Below, in pieces: positions 4,668-6,690 of a stretch of 6,690 bases of DNA (positions are counted from its first letter, which is position 1; each line of letters opens with the position of its first letter). This DNA is from Pseudomonadota bacterium (GTDB lineage Bacteria > Desulfobacterota > DSM-4660 > Desulfatiglandales > B25-G16): the NCBI GenBank assembly GCA_030633645.1, contig DAOVRY010000042.1, positions 1 through 6,690 on the forward strand. Direction: 5' to 3'. The notes under the pieces were generated by a model. It was not told where the DNA came from. It ran no database searches and saw only the letters and a list, made by a program, of their open reading frames with translations. A program made the translations under genes and the position numbers.

Positions 4668-6548
4668 ATGAACTACTACCCTAAGAAATATGACATTATC
4701 GTTGTTGGTGCAGGCCATGCCGGCTATGAAGCAGCCCTGGCCGCTGCCCGGATGGGATGTAACGTCTTGATTATGACCATTGACCTTGATGGCATTGCAA
4801 AAATGCCCTGTAGCCCTTCCATTGGAGGAGTAGCCAAAGGACAGTTGGTAAAAGAGATCGATGCCCTCGGTGGCGAAATGGCCAAGGTAACGGATAAAAC
4901 TGCAATACAGTACCGGACCCTGAACACCAAAAAGGGCCCCGCTGTTCAATCCTCACGCACCCAAAATGATAAGATTCGGTATCATATCGCCATGAAGGAG
5001 GCACTGGAAAAGGAGCCTAACATTGACATTAAGCAGGGCATGGTTGAGAAATTGGTGGTGGAAAACAGCCAAATCGTTGGCATTGAGGACCAAACAGGAT
5101 TCGGGTACCAGGCTCCTTCAGTAATCTTAGCCACAGGAACATTTTTACGGGGGCTCGTGCATATTGGTTTCACTGCTATCAGGGCCGGCAGAGCAGGCGA
5201 GTTCGCCTCCTACGGGCTGCCGGAAAACCTAAAGGAATTAGGTTTCAACCTTGGTAGAATGAAGACAGGCACCCCTGCACGACTAAAAAAATCAACTATT
5301 GACTTTACCAAGTTTAAAAGACAGGACGGAGACGAAAATCCCAAACCCTTCTCCCTGTTTACCAGAGAAATCACCAATCAGCAGATTCCCTGTTACATAG
5401 GTCATACAAATAAAAGGAGCCATCAAATCGTTAGAGACAACTTAGAGCGCTCTGCCCTGTACGGAGGAAAGATTACCGGGGTTCCTGCACGGTATTGTCC
5501 CTCTATCGAGGACAAGATAGTCCGATTTTCTGACAGGGACAAACACCAAATCATACTCGAGCCTGAGGGAATAGATACTGAGGAGATCTACGCAAGCGGT
5601 CTGGGAAACAGCCTCCCGATGGATGTGCAGATCCCCTTTGTGAGATCTGTGGAGGGATTGGAAGAGGCTGAAATAATGAGGCCAGCCTATGCAATTGAAT
5701 ATGATTATGTGGACCCGACACAATTATTTCCCACTCTTGAGACCAAGCATATCAGTGGCCTTTATATGGCTGGACAGATCAATGGGACCAGTGGATATGA
5801 GGAGGCAGCCGCCCAAGGTATGTGGGCAGGAATTAATGCTGCATCAAAGATTCAAAACAGACCACCCGTCATCCTCGATCGATCAGAGGCATATATGGCT
5901 GTCATGATTGACGATCTGGTTACCAGAGGAACCAATGAGCCTTACAGAATGTTTACTTCCAGGGCTGAATACAGGCTCCTGTTGAGAGAGGATAATGCAG
6001 ATAAGCGGCTCATGGAAAAAGGTAATGAGCTCGGTCTCATCGATGACGAGACCGTAAAGGAGATGACAGAAAGGTACCGGGAGATCTCAGCAGAGGTTCA
6101 CAGGATAAAGAATACCGTAATACCCTCCTCAAAAAGAGTAAATGATTATCTTGTAGAGGCAGAATCGAGCCCAATAAAGAACGCAACTGCCTTAAGCCAA
6201 ATCCTGAAAAGGCCTGAATTAGGATATGAGAACATTGAAGCCCTTGATGGGAACCATAAAAGGCTCAGCGAAAGTATTACCAGTCAGGTTGAAATAGAGA
6301 TAAAATATGAAGGGTATATTCAGCGACAACTACGGGAGATTGAAAAATTCAAGCATCTGGAAAAGATAAAGATTCCACCGGAATTCAATTACACAAGTAT
6401 TCACGGGCTTTCAAATGAACTAAGAGAAAAACTCTCTACCATCAAACCTGTCTCCTTGGGCCAGGCGTCACGGATACCGGGTATTACCCCCGCGGCAATC
6501 TCTATCCTGATGATCTACCTAAAAAAGGGTGGTTCACTACAACAATAA
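4668..6548 (+). CDS. mnmG: tRNA uridine 5-carboxymethylaminomethyl modification enzyme MnmG (GidA)
   Basis: FAD- and NADH-using partner of MnmE; together they modify the wobble uridine U34 of certain tRNAs in the cytoplasm. The protein is 626 residues from this ATG, close to E. coli (629). The FAD-binding GAGHAG is at 14-19. MPCSPSIGG carries C48 and [10 protein letters not shown] carries C277; these match the two conserved cysteines of E. coli MnmG (C47, C277). The second family signature, [17 protein letters not shown], and the C-terminal MnmE/tRNA-binding part ([35 protein letters not shown]) are intact. In-frame ATGs also exist at 4632 and 4650, but 4632 touches the TATAAT at 4626-4631, and the cysteine numbering fits 4668. 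No Shine-Dalgarno is seen before any of them. The stop is 2 bp from the convergent pyrG stop. Confidence 0.96.
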   Translation: MNYYPKKYDIIVVGAGHAGYEAALAAARMGCNVLIMTIDLDGIAKMPCSPSIGGVAKGQLVKEIDALGGEMAKVTDKTAIQYRTLNTKKGPAVQSSRTQNDKIRYHIAMKEALEKEPNIDIKQGMVEKLVVENSQIVGIEDQTGFGYQAPSVILATGTFLRGLVHIGFTAIRAGRAGEFASYGLPENLKELGFNLGRMKTGTPARLKKSTIDFTKFKRQDGDENPKPFSLFTREITNQQIPCYIGHTNKRSHQIVRDNLERSALYGGKITGVPARYCPSIEDKIVRFSDRDKHQIILEPEGIDTEEIYASGLGNSLPMDVQIPFVRSVEGLEEAEIMRPAYAIEYDYVDPTQLFPTLETKHISGLYMAGQINGTSGYEEAAAQGMWAGINAASKIQNRPPVILDRSEAYMAVMIDDLVTRGTNEPYRMFTSRAEYRLLLREDNADKRLMEKGNELGLIDDETVKEMTERYREISAEVHRIKNTVIPSSKRVNDYLVEAESSPIKNATALSQILKRPELGYENIEALDGNHKRLSESITSQVEIEIKYEGYIQRQLREIEKFKHLEKIKIPPEFNYTSIHGLSNELREKLSTIKPVSLGQASRIPGITPAAISILMIYLKKGGSLQQ

Positions 6549-6550
6549 CC

Positions 6551-6690
6551 CTACCCCTCACCCAAACACGCCTGCACAAACCCATAGAAGAGGGGAGATG
6601 GCCGGTCCATCCGTGATTTCAGCTCTGGGTGTGCCTGGGTAGCAACAAAGTATCTGAGATGGGGAAGCTCAATGAATTCAACGAGTCTCC
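6551..6690 (-). CDS. pyrG: CTP synthase, C-terminal fragment (rest outside window)
   Basis: Minus-strand reading from the right edge gives two bases of a split codon, 45 residues and a TAG stop at 6551-6553. CTP synthase aminates UTP to CTP using ammonia released from glutamine by its C-terminal class I amidotransferase domain. The fragment is the end of that domain: [22 protein letters not shown] followed by [13 protein letters not shown]20 and E22 of the fragment (HPE) are the His and Glu of the Cys-His-Glu triad. Most homologs have QFHPEF; here it reads QAHPEL, a variant I recall from other bacteria. Position, length to the stop and the PLF-GF pattern all fit PyrG. The gene converges on mnmG with a 2-bp gap. 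Confidence 0.85.
   Translation of the reverse strand, partial: RLVEFIELPHLRYFVATQAHPELKSRMDRPSPLFYGFVQACLGEG

Noticed and set aside
4635..5004. Minus-strand frames overlapping the start of mnmG
   Set aside because: Shadows of the mnmG coding sequence; the encoded proteins have no recognisable features.
1..6690. CRISPR array, toxin-antitoxin pair, phage or defence genes
   Set aside because: No regularly spaced direct repeats, and every sizeable coding region is a housekeeping gene or the one small membrane protein.

Overview
The window carries five chromosomal housekeeping genes and two repeat-rich intergenic stretches. From left to right: the N-terminal 251 codons of D-alanine--D-alanine ligase (ddl, minus strand, running off the left edge); a 766-bp gene-free stretch with a very AT-rich tract; a divergent dnaA-family gene (plus) with a small two-helix membrane protein overlapping its stop by 4 bp; a 221-bp convergent region with a duplicated hairpin; a YhcC/TIGR01212-type radical SAM gene (minus); a divergent intergenic region mostly filled by a ~320-bp inverted-repeat element; mnmG/gidA (plus); and the last 45 codons of CTP synthase (pyrG, minus), entering from the right edge. 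No phage, conjugation, defence or CRISPR locus is visible.

The organism is a bacterium with moderate GC. The DnaA sequence (LLAETGLGKSHL, DVLLLEELHFL, SFNRNHST) and the Ddl sequence (LDLPYVGSGVLAS, AMNK, VSKELFRSAG) resemble, from memory, proteins of Desulfobacterota (former Deltaproteobacteria). This assignment is tentative; no search was run.

The genes serve separate core processes: cell-wall precursor synthesis (Ddl), replication initiation or its control (DnaA), tRNA wobble-uridine modification (MnmG), CTP synthesis (PyrG) and an unassigned radical SAM reaction. The only sign of co-expression is the ATGA overlap between dnaA and the small membrane protein. No dnaN follows dnaA.

Three things stand out. 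First, the DnaA-like protein has altered Walker A, Walker B, sensor I and box VII residues, plus substitutions in the DNA-reading helix. Second, three copies of TGTACCA lie upstream of it where classical DnaA boxes would be expected. Third, a MITE-like element with long nested inverted repeats and 9-nt flanking direct repeats sits directly upstream of mnmG. I do not see a clearly new multi-gene system.
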